From a virus: DNA of 63,046 nucleotides. Location of the stretch: positions 1 to 63,046 of the IMG/VR virus record IMGVR_UViG_3300020171_000006; one strand, written 5' to 3'. The notes beneath the pieces are model-generated. The model ran no database searches, was not told the DNA's origin, and saw nothing but the letters and a program-made list of their open reading frames with translations. How positions within the stretch are numbered: position 1 is the first letter of the stretch; every line of letters starts with the position of its first letter. Below are positions 23,507 through 32,728 of this stretch, one piece after another. The translations under genes and the position numbers were made by a program.

Positions 23507-24055
23507 TTATGCTGTAGCAGTGCTATCACCAAGCAGGAATAATTGATTACCTGTTGATTTAGTTGAATCTTTAATAGCATGAAACTCAACTGGCACTACC
23601 CATGAACCATCCTCAAGTGAAAACGAATAAGCAAGTTTCACTTCAGGAAATGCTTTGTAAATTGTGATCTTCTCGTTACTATCAGTCGTTTCAGTCCCAG
23701 CGGCATCCCCCAATGGGGTAATAACAAGCGTAAGAGCATCCCCCACCGCAATCTGATGGCCACCAAACTGAATCTTTTTCTTACTACCAGCACCATCAAG
23801 AACATAAGTTCCTGTATTCATTACTGAAGTAAGTAAACTCAATTCTGTTTCAAGCATTGCAATCGTAGCAACTGCCCTTTCAGAAATGATTTTCTTATCA
23901 ATAAGCATGGAAGTCTGTGATGAGGTAACTTCAAAATAGGTTATATCATATCTAAATGTAACCGCATCCTTGAAATAACCCAGTTCAACAGAATTGAAAC
24001 TAACTCCAGCAGCACCATAATTAATATTTGTAGCTGTTAACGTACGAGTTGCCAT
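23507..24055 (-). CDS. Major tail tube protein
   Basis: 182 residues. Begins ATRTLTATNINYGAAGVSF, then FEVTSSQTSMLIDKKIISERA and a beta-rich body, ending in a small C-terminal extension. The size, beta character and location just upstream of the chaperone fit a siphophage tail tube subunit. It should stack as hexamers around the tape measure. Confidence 0.75.
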   Translation of the reverse strand: MATRTLTATNINYGAAGVSFNSVELGYFKDAVTFRYDITYFEVTSSQTSMLIDKKIISERAVATIAMLETELSLLTSVMNTGTYVLDGAGSKKKIQFGGHQIAVGDALTLVITPLGDAAGTETTDSNEKITIYKAFPEVKLAYSFSLEDGSWVVPVEFHAIKDSTKSTGNQLFLLGDSTATA

Positions 24056-24058
24056 ATC

Positions 24059-24529
24059 TTAAAAACCTCCCTTTGCAATATCATTTATTGCTTCTTTAAC
24101 TTCATTTACAAAATCTTTTTCTGACTTCTTAGCAGCATTTGACATATAAGGTCTTGGGCCTCTTTTTCTATTTGGTCCCGCGCCCATGTGAACATGAACA
24201 CCATAATTAACATGAGTAATAATGCCACTCGTTAATGTATTACTTGTTTTCTCTACCTTAATATTACCAACTCCAGTTTCTAATTTTCCCTGAGCAACAG
24301 TAGAATTCATTAATTTTCTGGTACGTTTATAACCAGAAGCTTCAGGAGTACTATAAACTAATTCATTTAATTCATCTTTAGCACTTCCCTCCAGTATAAC
24401 TGCGCCATTAATTAATGCTTGATTCATTCTTGGATGAGCTATTAAATCTTCCAACTTATTGAACCATGCTTGAGCTAATCGAGCATCATCAGGATTAACT
24501 TTAATATCAAAAACTGGTTTTTCAGCCAC
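24059..24529 (-). CDS. HK97 gp10-like neck/tail completion protein
   Basis: 156 residues. The C-terminal half has THVNYGVHVHMGAGPNRK and GPRPYMSNAAKKSE, the hallmark of HK97-gp10-type proteins (a Tyr/His strand, then Pro-x-Pro-Tyr and a helix). These join head and tail. Overlaps the preceding gene by 8 bases. Confidence 0.75.
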   Translation of the reverse strand: MAEKPVFDIKVNPDDARLAQAWFNKLEDLIAHPRMNQALINGAVILEGSAKDELNELVYSTPEASGYKRTRKLMNSTVAQGKLETGVGNIKVEKTSNTLTSGIITHVNYGVHVHMGAGPNRKRGPRPYMSNAAKKSEKDFVNEVKEAINDIAKGGF

Positions 24530-24926
24530 TTGTTTTCCTCACTTCTGTTTCATACAAAGCAGTATAATAATGTGCTGAATCATCCTCGAAATGTGAGGGA
24601 CCAGAATTGCGAAGACATTTACAAAGATTGATTTCACTATTGAGGTTGGTGTTTGCCCGCTTATCAATAAGTAAATCAACATTCTGCATTAAAGCAAAAG
24701 CATGAGTCTTTTTCTTTGCCTTAGTATTTATTCGTACCCCACAAGGAAATATCTCAAATGCTGGATGAGTAGAGGGGATTTCAGCAAAAATTGAAATCCC
24801 TTCCCTATCAGAATTTACTGGGAATTTCTCTTTATAAATAGTAACAGTAAAGTTTCCATTCCCAACAATATTTACCATGTTGGTTACAAAGTAGTCTTTA
24901 AATGCCCCTTCAACATCGAGAATCAT
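24522..24926 (-). CDS. Tail terminator-like protein
   Basis: 134 residues, ATG 24926. Alpha/beta sequence with FKDYFVTNMVNIVGNG at the N terminus and YYTALYETEVRKTSG at the C terminus. The size and position beside the gp10-like and tail tube genes fit a tail terminator, though order relative to gp10 is swapped compared with SPP1. No direct motif, so moderate. Confidence 0.45.
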   Translation of the reverse strand: MILDVEGAFKDYFVTNMVNIVGNGNFTVTIYKEKFPVNSDREGISIFAEIPSTHPAFEIFPCGVRINTKAKKKTHAFALMQNVDLLIDKRANTNLNSEINLCKCLRNSGPSHFEDDSAHYYTALYETEVRKTSG

Positions 24927-24927
24927 A

Positions 24928-26061
24928 TTAATTCTCTTTCGTGTAAACCACTACAAAAGTGGCATCATAAATAGTGGAAGCTGTTCCGGTTTCAACCAGT
25001 TCTACCTGAATATGCTCTGCCGCATCAAGGTAATTATACGGTTGAGCAATATCACCCATATCATATAGATAACCAGCCGCAAGAGCAGTTCCACCACCAT
25101 AAGGACCATGCACAAATGCATCCGTCAGCCACTTTGCACTTTCATCTTTCACAATCAACTGCCAATAAGCAGTATTAGAATCAACTGCACATGCCTGTGA
25201 AGAACCAAAATAAATCTTATGAATCTTCACATCGCAATGAGGATTAAAAATAGGAATTTTGAATGTACTGGCAGTAGCAATATCACCAGCATTTGTTACA
25301 TGATAATAATACTGGTCAGGCGGATAATAATCAGTTCCACCATGCATTTTACCAGAATTATCAATCCTGAATCTTTCCACCCCACTTTGCCTTACGCTCA
25401 GATGATCCCTACCATCAGAATCATGCTGAATAAGAGGAGCAGAACCAATATCATTGATTACTCGAATCACATTATCAGTAGCAGTTCCAACGGAACTTCC
25501 ATCATTGAGTTTTCCACTCATTGGAGCATCAATAGTATAAGTAAGTGAAACTGTTACCCCTGAAATTGCTGTACCAGTACTTGCCTTTATGATTGTTAAT
25601 TGTAATGTATCACCAGCAGCAAGATGGTCTTGGTCAGCGGTAGTCGCAATAGTAAAATCTCTTGGTTCATGAATTGTAAATCCCGTTGTAACGGTTGTTA
25701 GTGAACCAAGAGCGGTACTATTACCGGTCTGTTGTAGAGTAATAGTCTGATAAAGTGTTGCACTATTTGCCGCCGTTGTATCCGCTGCAATCGAGCAATG
25801 AGTAATGGTTACATCATTTCCACACCGAAGTAAAGGATAAACATAAGCATCATTATCAGCAGCAATATCACCAAGTCCAATAGTAGCATATCTATATTTC
25901 CAACCTGAAGTAGTATAAATTGTACCATCGGACATTAGTTTAAATTTTAATGTTCCATCATCGTAATGTGAAATTATATCTCTTTGATTATTCACATCGA
26001 AAATCATAGCAGGACCAGAGCCCTGAGAATCCTCAACATGAATTACACTTGTTGCACCCAT
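24928..26061 (-). CDS. Virion surface protein with two copies of a repeated domain
   Basis: 377 residues. Two similar halves: each opens with a line like FKLMSDGTIYTT or FRIDNSGKMHGG, then GDIAADNDAYVYPLLRC or GDIATASTFKIPIFNPH, and ends in a beta strand (VSLTYTIDA, VVVYTKEN). The next gene (26077) has one copy of the same domain. Such opening lines are common in fibre and decoration proteins. Likely a head-tail or tail surface protein. Confidence 0.55.
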   Translation of the reverse strand: MGATSVIHVEDSQGSGPAMIFDVNNQRDIISHYDDGTLKFKLMSDGTIYTTSGWKYRYATIGLGDIAADNDAYVYPLLRCGNDVTITHCSIAADTTAANSATLYQTITLQQTGNSTALGSLTTVTTGFTIHEPRDFTIATTADQDHLAAGDTLQLTIIKASTGTAISGVTVSLTYTIDAPMSGKLNDGSSVGTATDNVIRVINDIGSAPLIQHDSDGRDHLSVRQSGVERFRIDNSGKMHGGTDYYPPDQYYYHVTNAGDIATASTFKIPIFNPHCDVKIHKIYFGSSQACAVDSNTAYWQLIVKDESAKWLTDAFVHGPYGGGTALAAGYLYDMGDIAQPYNYLDAAEHIQVELVETGTASTIYDATFVVVYTKEN

Positions 26062-26076
26062 TTATTTTCCTCCTTA

Positions 26077-26634
26077 TTATGTACCTAATGTATATTCAAT
26101 TAAAAATGTTAAACCAGCCATTGCTAAACCGCCAACTGTCTTAGTATATGTACAATACAGATAATCATCGGCTACAATAGAAGCATTAGTAATAGCACCT
26201 AATGTAGTCCATGTCTCATCTGCAAGACCTGGATTAGCCGCTGCGGTTGTAAAAGTTGCCACAGCCCCGTCATCCACTTCCCTTTTAACTGTAATAATTT
26301 GTTTATTTGTAGTTCCATCAGCCGTATCAGCATTTACACAAATATAAATATTAGTAACTGTACAGGTTGCCTGCGGTTGCCATAAATAATTTTGCAAAGC
26401 ATCAGAATCAGCAGCAATATCGCCAATGCAAACGATTACCTGACGTTTAGGATCACCCCCACCAGGGTCAGGTAATCCACTGGAATCAACTGAGAATGCC
26501 TCTGTACCACTCTGCTCAAAATCTATTACATCTCTTGTTCCACCACCACCAGCGTCACCACCATCATTTCTTATAATCGCCCCTGTTCCGGGCGGATTAA
26601 CAAATTTGAAAACAGGTGTTTCATCCGTTGCCAT
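26077..26634 (-). CDS. Virion surface protein with one copy of the repeated domain
   Basis: 185 residues. After a Gly-rich N terminus it has FSVDSSGLPDPGG, then IGDIAADSDALQNYLWQP and TVTNIYICVNADTA, ending FLIEYTLGT. It aligns with both halves of the 377-residue protein next to it. Probably arose by duplication; role likely structural. Confidence 0.55.
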   Translation of the reverse strand: MATDETPVFKFVNPPGTGAIIRNDGGDAGGGGTRDVIDFEQSGTEAFSVDSSGLPDPGGGDPKRQVIVCIGDIAADSDALQNYLWQPQATCTVTNIYICVNADTADGTTNKQIITVKREVDDGAVATFTTAAANPGLADETWTTLGAITNASIVADDYLYCTYTKTVGGLAMAGLTFLIEYTLGT

Positions 26635-26792
26635 TATACTTTTCTCCTTGTTTTAATTGTTATAGGTTTTACTACTTTATTTGCTTGATTGACTGCATTT
26701 ATAACAGTAGGAATACTTTCACCAACCGCCCTCTCTTCAGCTGTTGCAGTCCCATCAATCAACCTTTGAATTAATCGCAATCTCTGCTTCAT
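26634..26792 (-). CDS. Small hypothetical protein in connector cluster
   Basis: 52 residues from ATG 26792 with AAGGAGAG upstream. Starts MKQRLRLIQRLIDGTATAEE and ends in basic TIKTRRKV. Its 5' end overlaps the head-closure gene by 38 bases, and its stop touches the next ATG. Unknown role. Confidence 0.5.
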   Translation of the reverse strand: MKQRLRLIQRLIDGTATAEERAVGESIPTVINAVNQANKVVKPITIKTRRKV

Positions 26793-27129
26793 TATATTCT
26801 CTCCTTCTTGAAACAACTACCATGTAATATTCAACCTGTCCAGTCAGCATTTTCATCCTTGAAAAAATACCACCTGGAACTATATCATATTCATAACCAT
26901 CAAATAGAATTTTATCACCCGGAGAAACTGATTCCGTTATAATGAAATAGCCATCTATCTGAATATTCTCTCCTAACTGTTCTTTGACTTCTTTACTAAT
27001 CTTTCCTCTAAACAGATAATCAATCTCATCGGACGGATCATAAGTAGGTTCAAAATCATCATCCACAGAATCAGATTGCCTGCGTAAAATCTTACAGGAA
27101 AGTTCAGTTATGAGAAATGAACTAATCAA
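26755..27129 (-). CDS. Head closure (stopper)-like protein
   Basis: 124 residues, ATGA overlap with the connector gene upstream. Beta-rich with FRGKISKEVKEQLGENI, GYFIITESVSPGDKILFDG and EYYMVVVSRRREY. That is the usual sequence character of stopper proteins that follow the adaptor gene. Position supports it. Confidence 0.55.
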   Translation of the reverse strand: MISSFLITELSCKILRRQSDSVDDDFEPTYDPSDEIDYLFRGKISKEVKEQLGENIQIDGYFIITESVSPGDKILFDGYEYDIVPGGIFSRMKMLTGQVEYYMVVVSRRREYNEAEIAINSKVD

Positions 27130-27710
27130 AGCATCCTCTCATTATCCGGTTCATTAATGCCAATATTATCTACAGCAATAAATGAAAGTGGTTTAGGTAA
27201 TCGGCAAAGAATCTTCTCAATCTGATTATCATCAAACCAAACAGTACCACCTTCAATATCAATCTGTTTCATCTGCAATGGATTTTTCCTAAGATACAAG
27301 GCAAGTGATGCTTCGACATTCTTTACTGTATTTATTGTTGAAGTGTAAAAGTCCACTTCTGGATTTCCACTTATCTCAGTAAATCCATAAACATAAACCA
27401 CTACAATATTATCATGCCCCCAAGGAAGACTTGAAAACAGTCGTATTCTACCCTCTGGTCGCCTTACTTCAAAATCAGTATCTTCAGTCTGGGCAACATC
27501 ATCAATAGTAAGAGAAGTAACTGAAATGATTGGCAATCTTAAATTAATCCAGAAATTATCCTGTCCTCCTGAAAATGTCTGAGTAATAGTAGTGGATTCC
27601 CAGCGATAGCCAGAATACATATCAAGTAAGGATCGAGCATCATCAAGATTTTCCTGAGTAATCTCACTACCTACCCGCGCCTGCGCGCTTGTTAGTATAT
27701 TATATGACAT
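27126..27710 (-). CDS. Head-tail connector (adaptor) protein
   Basis: 194 residues. N-terminal helices (TSAQARVGSEITQENLDDARSL is split here as TSAQARVGSEI and NLDDARSLLDMYSG), then a beta hairpin region LPIISVTSLTIDD and a Tyr-rich strand, then more helices. This is the gp6/gp15-like adaptor plan. It would bind the portal ring and extend the neck. Confidence 0.6.
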   Translation of the reverse strand: MSYNILTSAQARVGSEITQENLDDARSLLDMYSGYRWESTTITQTFSGGQDNFWINLRLPIISVTSLTIDDVAQTEDTDFEVRRPEGRIRLFSSLPWGHDNIVVVYVYGFTEISGNPEVDFYTSTINTVKNVEASLALYLRKNPLQMKQIDIEGGTVWFDDNQIEKILCRLPKPLSFIAVDNIGINEPDNERML

Positions 27711-27713
27711 TCG

Positions 27714-28088
27714 CTATTCCACCTTTTTCTTCACTACTTTTTTCTTTTTTGCCGCTTGTTTCCTTTTAATTGTTGCCCTTGATTTTACTCTTTGTTCCTC
27801 TGTCCAAGGCGATAAAAAAGGTTTCTCTTTTGACTTTTCAATAATCTCACCCGCTTGGGTAGTTATAGGGGCGGATGATTCTTCAAGCATTGGCTCACCT
27901 CTATTGTATAGAATACTGGATTTACTTCTGCCAAAGAGATAGGGTTTCATATCAATTAAACAGTCTGCAATCTTCTGTGGAACATCATATTCTATATCTG
28001 ATTTATGAAATCTAAACCGTTCCTGAGATTCAGGGTCATAATAAGTGAATGTTTTTTCCGCCTCATTTCCAATAAACCAAATTCTCAT
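27714..28088 (-). CDS. Hypothetical protein with lysine-rich tail
   Basis: 124 residues from ATG 28088 after AGGGGAG. The first 60 residues (RIWFIGNEAEKTFTYYDP, FRFHKSDIEYDVPQKIADC) look like a small globular domain found near head genes; the C terminus is extremely basic (KRKQAAKKKKVVKKKVE), suited to DNA or capsid-interior contact. Overlaps the glycosyltransferase stop. Confidence 0.5.
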   Translation of the reverse strand: MRIWFIGNEAEKTFTYYDPESQERFRFHKSDIEYDVPQKIADCLIDMKPYLFGRSKSSILYNRGEPMLEESSAPITTQAGEIIEKSKEKPFLSPWTEEQRVKSRATIKRKQAAKKKKVVKKKVE

Positions 28089-29059
28089 TGTACTCCCCTT
28101 TCGGAAAGACATTTGTTATACAACCAATCAGCGAAATGTTTAGAAGTGTAATTGTTAGCTACTAATTCTCTTCCGGTATCTGCTATTTCTTGCCATCTAT
28201 CAAACTGTCCTTTTTCCATGTCATGAAGAAAACCATTTACTTCCCATTCAAGATTATCCTTAGTTACATAAACACAATTCTCATAATTCTTAAATCCTAA
28301 ATCCTCATACTCTTTGTGGTGCTGAATAAACGTAACCATACCGGCAAGTGGCATTTCAAAGTATTTAGGTACTGGATAAAATTCGGATAAGGCAAGTCCT
28401 CCAGCAAACATCTTCAGCATAAGATGATAATCTGCCCCGCAAGGTACTTTATCATTCTGTATCCAGTGGGGGATATAATGAATATAAGGTTGTTTAAATG
28501 CCCATTTCCTAAATTCGTAAGCACCAATACCGCCATCCCAGGTTGCACCATTGCCAAGAACTTCATGTATTCTATTTGTTATTAAACCAGTTCCGGGGAC
28601 AAAATTAGGAGTAAGTGGAAAATACCAAAGCATATTCTCACAATTACCATTTAAATATAGCTCAAAATATTGAAAGAATCTTTCCCTCACTGGTGATATA
28701 ATATGGTCTATATCCCTACTAAGGGAACGTTCAATACGCTGTTTAGCATCCAGTTTATGTACCACTACACCCGTGTCCTGGTACTGTCCCTTTACTTCAT
28801 TCTGATGAGGATCACTGAAATACTCTAATTTCAAAGCGGAATGCTTTTCAATTCCATCAATTTTAATGTGATGAGATGAATGAACATCGTAGAACAGAAT
28901 AACATCAGCATCAATATCCTGAGCAGAGCAGTCATTATTTATATCAGTAACATCAAATCTGCTCTGTTTCAACGCTTCAAACATATTTCTGAAAACTGGA
29001 CTATATGTTTGTGGTCTTAACTTCTGGTCGTTCTTATCGTACACCAGCGCAAATTTCAT
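28085..29059 (-). CDS. Glycosyltransferase, GT-B type
   Basis: 324 residues. The C-terminal part has SEFYPVPKYFEMPLAGMV, EYEDLGFKNYENCVYV and FDRWQEIADTGRELVANNYT, matching the end of glycosyltransferases that act on surface glycans (family 1-like C-terminal domain). The N-terminal Rossmann part starts MKFALVYDKNDQKLRPQ. First of three consecutive enzymes inside the virion gene cluster; 26 bases overlap with the next. Confidence 0.65.
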   Translation of the reverse strand: MKFALVYDKNDQKLRPQTYSPVFRNMFEALKQSRFDVTDINNDCSAQDIDADVILFYDVHSSHHIKIDGIEKHSALKLEYFSDPHQNEVKGQYQDTGVVVHKLDAKQRIERSLSRDIDHIISPVRERFFQYFELYLNGNCENMLWYFPLTPNFVPGTGLITNRIHEVLGNGATWDGGIGAYEFRKWAFKQPYIHYIPHWIQNDKVPCGADYHLMLKMFAGGLALSEFYPVPKYFEMPLAGMVTFIQHHKEYEDLGFKNYENCVYVTKDNLEWEVNGFLHDMEKGQFDRWQEIADTGRELVANNYTSKHFADWLYNKCLSERGVQ

Positions 29060-30140
29060 TTACCTGCTCCACAACTTTATGATTATGCATCCGCTCCATC
29101 ACTTCAGAATTCAAAGAGAATTCAAGTGTACCCTTCATCATTCTACCAACTCGTTCAAGACTAAATTCTTCCTCTGCTTGTTTTCTTATTGTTAATCGAA
29201 CATTATTATTTCCAGCAGTTTCCTGCCAGCATTTATCAATTTCCTGGGCAAATCCCTTTATATCTCTTGGATCATGATTATATTGAGTATAAGGAGAACC
29301 TCCACCCGCAACCATCGGAACACCTGAAGCCATCGCTTCCCTGACTGTTCTGGTTGCTATCACATGAGGGGTAATAAATATGTCTGCTGATCTATAAACA
29401 AATTCTAAACCAGTAACAAACTTCATGCATTCACCAATCAATTTTCCATATTTATTTATATAATCTCTCCGATAATCATTCTTCCAAATTCCATAAATGT
29501 GAATTGATGCCTTACTATTAATATGTCGTTTATAATAAAGTGCCGCTTGAAGTACATTAAATGGAGTAATATCCTCCCGCCACATATCGGTTATAATGAT
29601 ATTGGGTTCCCCACTATTCTCAAATTTCCTCTTAGTACCAAATGGAGTATATTTAATCAAATCAACAGGAGCAGGAACATAATGAACAAGGCTACTTGGT
29701 ACTAAATCCTCAAACATCTCCATGTATTCCTGCCAGAATGTAATGTACCCAAGACAGTTTTTATCCAGCACCTTATCGGTTATCATCTTAAAAACATCTT
29801 TTTTTCTATCTACCGGGTATGCCCCGCTTCTATACCCGGTAAGAAAAGAACTCTCAGGTCTTCCATGCAGACATATCATATAAGGAATATCCTTACGAAG
29901 ATAATCAAGAGGAATGTCAGAATGCCTGAGCATTATATTGGCATCATCACACCAATGTGGATTAACTGTTTTAATGGCACCATCAACTAATCCTACCCTA
30001 CAATTTGCCTGGTCTTTCCAACCAAAATCAATAAACTCAGCATCAAGTCCGGCCGCTCTCTCTGCTATTATTAGTTCTTTTGCTGTTTCGTACTGCCCAC
30101 TCTGGCATGGTGCAAATACTCCCCAATGCGCAACTTTCAT
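29034..30140 (-). CDS. Glycosyltransferase, GT4-like
   Basis: 368 residues. N-terminal VAHWGVFAPCQSGQYETAKE is a GT-B acceptor-domain start; the C-terminal domain has IFITPHVIATRTVREAMASG followed by VPMVAGGGSPY, the nucleotide-sugar site pattern (Glu in the E-A-M-A-S-G motif). Probably transfers a sugar to a virion protein or host glycan. Confidence 0.7.
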   Translation of the reverse strand: MKVAHWGVFAPCQSGQYETAKELIIAERAAGLDAEFIDFGWKDQANCRVGLVDGAIKTVNPHWCDDANIMLRHSDIPLDYLRKDIPYMICLHGRPESSFLTGYRSGAYPVDRKKDVFKMITDKVLDKNCLGYITFWQEYMEMFEDLVPSSLVHYVPAPVDLIKYTPFGTKRKFENSGEPNIIITDMWREDITPFNVLQAALYYKRHINSKASIHIYGIWKNDYRRDYINKYGKLIGECMKFVTGLEFVYRSADIFITPHVIATRTVREAMASGVPMVAGGGSPYTQYNHDPRDIKGFAQEIDKCWQETAGNNNVRLTIRKQAEEEFSLERVGRMMKGTLEFSLNSEVMERMHNHKVVEQVNEICAGVR

Positions 30141-30141
30141 T

Positions 30142-31074
30142 TTAGCTTTCCTCTTTTAAAGATTCAATAAGTGTTCTTGTTTTTGCTATCTGATTATCAA
30201 ACGTATAACCTTTTTCCTGTACAAATTTCCGACCTTCAATATGTCTTGGAGTTACAATCATATTGACCGCTTCATCAATAGTATTAAAAAGGGCTTCGGT
30301 TGGATAGAGTTGTTTTGCTCCATAAAAATTATGAATAACCGGTTGGATATTGTGGATCATTGCCTCGAAAATATTGTTACCAAAACTCTCGAATAGGGAT
30401 GTACTCAATAGATAGTTTTTATCCTGCCAAAAAGTTTCCATATTAGTAACAAAGCCATAATGAATAATGTTATCCTGCAGTCCCAGTTCTTTAGTCAGGT
30501 ATTCCATATAGACCCGATGTCGGAGTTCTCTATATGTGCCTGCTATGTGAAGTTTGAATTGAGGAGAAACATTATTCAGCTTTTTCATAATTTGAAGTAC
30601 CATTGGAGGATTCTTTCTATGATCTATCCCATTTGGAACCCAAGCAATATCATAACCAGTCTTAAAATTGTTATTAGAAGCATTTTCCAACTCGAAGCCA
30701 TTTTCAATTACAATAGATTTCACGTTTTTTATCTCATGATAAATCTCTCCTAATAATGTTTTTACATGCGAAGCCGTGAATACTAATCTATTAACAGCGT
30801 TCCACTCTATTCCCTTATACAGTTGATTAAATAATTCATAGCTCCGCAGTCTCACAATAACCTTCTTACCTTTGATAAATGGACTCTTGGTTCCTATTGC
30901 CGCCACTTCATTAGCAAACTCGAACCAAACTATATCTGCCCATTTAATTGCTTTTTCAATTCCTTCAACAGAGGAAACTTCTGCTAAACAGACATTATAA
31001 TCTTTTGAAAGAGCATCTACTGTCTTTCCTATAAGAGTATTAAAACCCTTAGCACAAATAAATGCTACTTTCAT
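30142..31074 (-). CDS. Glycosyltransferase, GT4-like
   Basis: 310 residues. MKVAFICAKGFNTLIGKT at the N terminus; DIAWVPNGIDHRKNPPMVL and YLLSTSLFESFGNNIFEAM (with the conserved Glu-Ser-Phe-Gly) in the C-terminal domain are typical of GT4 enzymes. Third of the set; its start lies 10 bases after the fibre-like gene at 31085. Confidence 0.75.
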   Translation of the reverse strand: MKVAFICAKGFNTLIGKTVDALSKDYNVCLAEVSSVEGIEKAIKWADIVWFEFANEVAAIGTKSPFIKGKKVIVRLRSYELFNQLYKGIEWNAVNRLVFTASHVKTLLGEIYHEIKNVKSIVIENGFELENASNNNFKTGYDIAWVPNGIDHRKNPPMVLQIMKKLNNVSPQFKLHIAGTYRELRHRVYMEYLTKELGLQDNIIHYGFVTNMETFWQDKNYLLSTSLFESFGNNIFEAMIHNIQPVIHNFYGAKQLYPTEALFNTIDEAVNMIVTPRHIEGRKFVQEKGYTFDNQIAKTRTLIESLKEES

Positions 31075-31084
31075 TTTCTACCTC

Positions 31085-32329
31085 TTATGCATCAAACCAG
31101 ATTTTAAGACCAGTTTGAATTTCTTCAAATTCAAGAGAATCTGCATCAGCGTCAGCCTGCATCCATTTGAAATGATAGGTATCATTACCAGTAACCTCAA
31201 TGGCAATATCACTATCTCCCATTAAATCGCCACCAAAACTTGTTCCTACTGCAGCAAAAGTACAGAAATTATCAGGAATGGTAATGGCATTTCTCAAGGT
31301 TCCAGGTGCGTCAGTTCTTACTTGAATTTGCGCCGCACCTAAACAGGCATTTGCGCCAGCATTAAGATTATCTACCATTCTAAATCGGAACATTGCTATT
31401 GCCCTTGCTATCGTAGCAGTGGTAGGTAAATCTGCAATTGTAACCGATGGAAGATTGATGTCACTAATAGTTGTATCAACAGTAATCTTTTGAGCACAAG
31501 CCCCCCAGAACTCCATTGAATATATCCCACCTGCAAGAATAACCTCTATATCACTTCTGAGATCTAAGAGTGAGCTTTTTGCTCCTACTAAATCACTCTG
31601 CACATTAAGTAAATGAGAATGAATATTACCTACCAGTACCACATCAGAGGCAATATCATTTATTTGGGACATAGCAGATATTAAATCGGAGGCAATATTT
31701 ATTACGTGAGAATGAATATTTGCTATATTCACGCAATCTGAAGATATGTCGATCACGTGAGATAGAATTTCAGTGATACCTACTTTTGCTCCAACAATAT
31801 CACTTTTAATATCTAAGAGAGTACTTTTCGTACCCACCAAATCACTTTGAATATCAATAACATGACTATGAATATTTGATATATTTACACAGTCAGAAGA
31901 TATATCAATTACATGAGAAAGAATCTCAGTTATATCTAACTTTGCTCCTACAATATCACTGCGAATGTCAAGCAATTCACTATTCATTGCTATAATATCA
32001 CTTCTAACATCCTTCAATGAACTTGCTGCACTAATAAGGTCACTTGCTGCATTATGAATTAGAACTAAATCACTGCCCATATCCTTTAAAATGCTTGCAG
32101 CACTTACGATGTCAGATGCGGCATTATGAATCAAAACCAGGTTACTTGAAAGATTTAGTACATGGGAAAGAACCTCATCCATATCGGTATCTATTCCAAC
32201 TAAATCCGATATGATAAATTCAGTCCTTTCCAGAACCGAACCATCTCTATTTGAAACTACACTTGTACTTACGAAAGCATTATCAGCTGTATTTTCCCCG
32301 ATTGCTTTCGTTCTATTTAAATATCTCAT
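31085..32329 (-). CDS. Fibre-like virion protein with SD-type coiled-coil repeats
   Basis: 414 residues. Residues 35-260 are a long run of heptad-like repeats (LVLIHNAASD, DIRSDIVGAK, ILSHVIDISSDCVNI, each more than once). The last 150 residues form a beta-rich head ending IQTGLKIWFDA. Repeats and 60 of 62 bases at 32013-32074 are shared with the tail fibre-like gene at 16125. Being next to capsid genes it may be a head fibre. A likely target for the adjacent glycosyltransferases. Confidence 0.6.
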   Translation of the reverse strand: MRYLNRTKAIGENTADNAFVSTSVVSNRDGSVLERTEFIISDLVGIDTDMDEVLSHVLNLSSNLVLIHNAASDIVSAASILKDMGSDLVLIHNAASDLISAASSLKDVRSDIIAMNSELLDIRSDIVGAKLDITEILSHVIDISSDCVNISNIHSHVIDIQSDLVGTKSTLLDIKSDIVGAKVGITEILSHVIDISSDCVNIANIHSHVINIASDLISAMSQINDIASDVVLVGNIHSHLLNVQSDLVGAKSSLLDLRSDIEVILAGGIYSMEFWGACAQKITVDTTISDINLPSVTIADLPTTATIARAIAMFRFRMVDNLNAGANACLGAAQIQVRTDAPGTLRNAITIPDNFCTFAAVGTSFGGDLMGDSDIAIEVTGNDTYHFKWMQADADADSLEFEEIQTGLKIWFDA

Positions 32330-32348
32330 TCAAACACTCCTCCTCCTG

Positions 32349-32708
32349 TTAATTTGCTCTACCTATATATGCCACAACATCAATTGTAGCCGCCGTTCCA
32401 CCGGTCTCTGAGACAAAGCGGAATCTAATAAACCCCACCCTACCCTCGTATTGAATTGCATACGTTCCATTCACTGTTTGGGTTATATCCTGATCGTCAA
32501 AATCAAGATTAAAAAATGAACTATTATCATTACTACCTTCAAGTCGAACAACCACTGTGGTATTCATAGCAGCAATTGTATATTGAAAAACCGCATCTTT
32601 ACATCCGCTCATATCTAATAAATCAGATGTAACTCCTGTAGCGGTTAATTGTGTAAAAGTATATGGACGTTCACTGTCCCTATAATTATGAGCTTTAATC
32701 GTTGCCAT
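32349..32708 (-). CDS. Decoration-like virion protein A
   Basis: 119 residues. Beta-rich: VVVRLEGSNDNSSFFNL, DDQDITQTVNGTYAIQYEG, FRFVSETGGTAATIDV. The next gene (32729) encodes a paralogue with the same blocks, so the pair arose by tandem duplication. Size, beta content and position near the capsid gene suggest a capsid decoration or fibre-base protein. Confidence 0.55.
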   Translation of the reverse strand: MATIKAHNYRDSERPYTFTQLTATGVTSDLLDMSGCKDAVFQYTIAAMNTTVVVRLEGSNDNSSFFNLDFDDQDITQTVNGTYAIQYEGRVGFIRFRFVSETGGTAATIDVVAYIGRAN

Positions 32709-32728
32709 CAGTAATTAACTCCCTTCGT

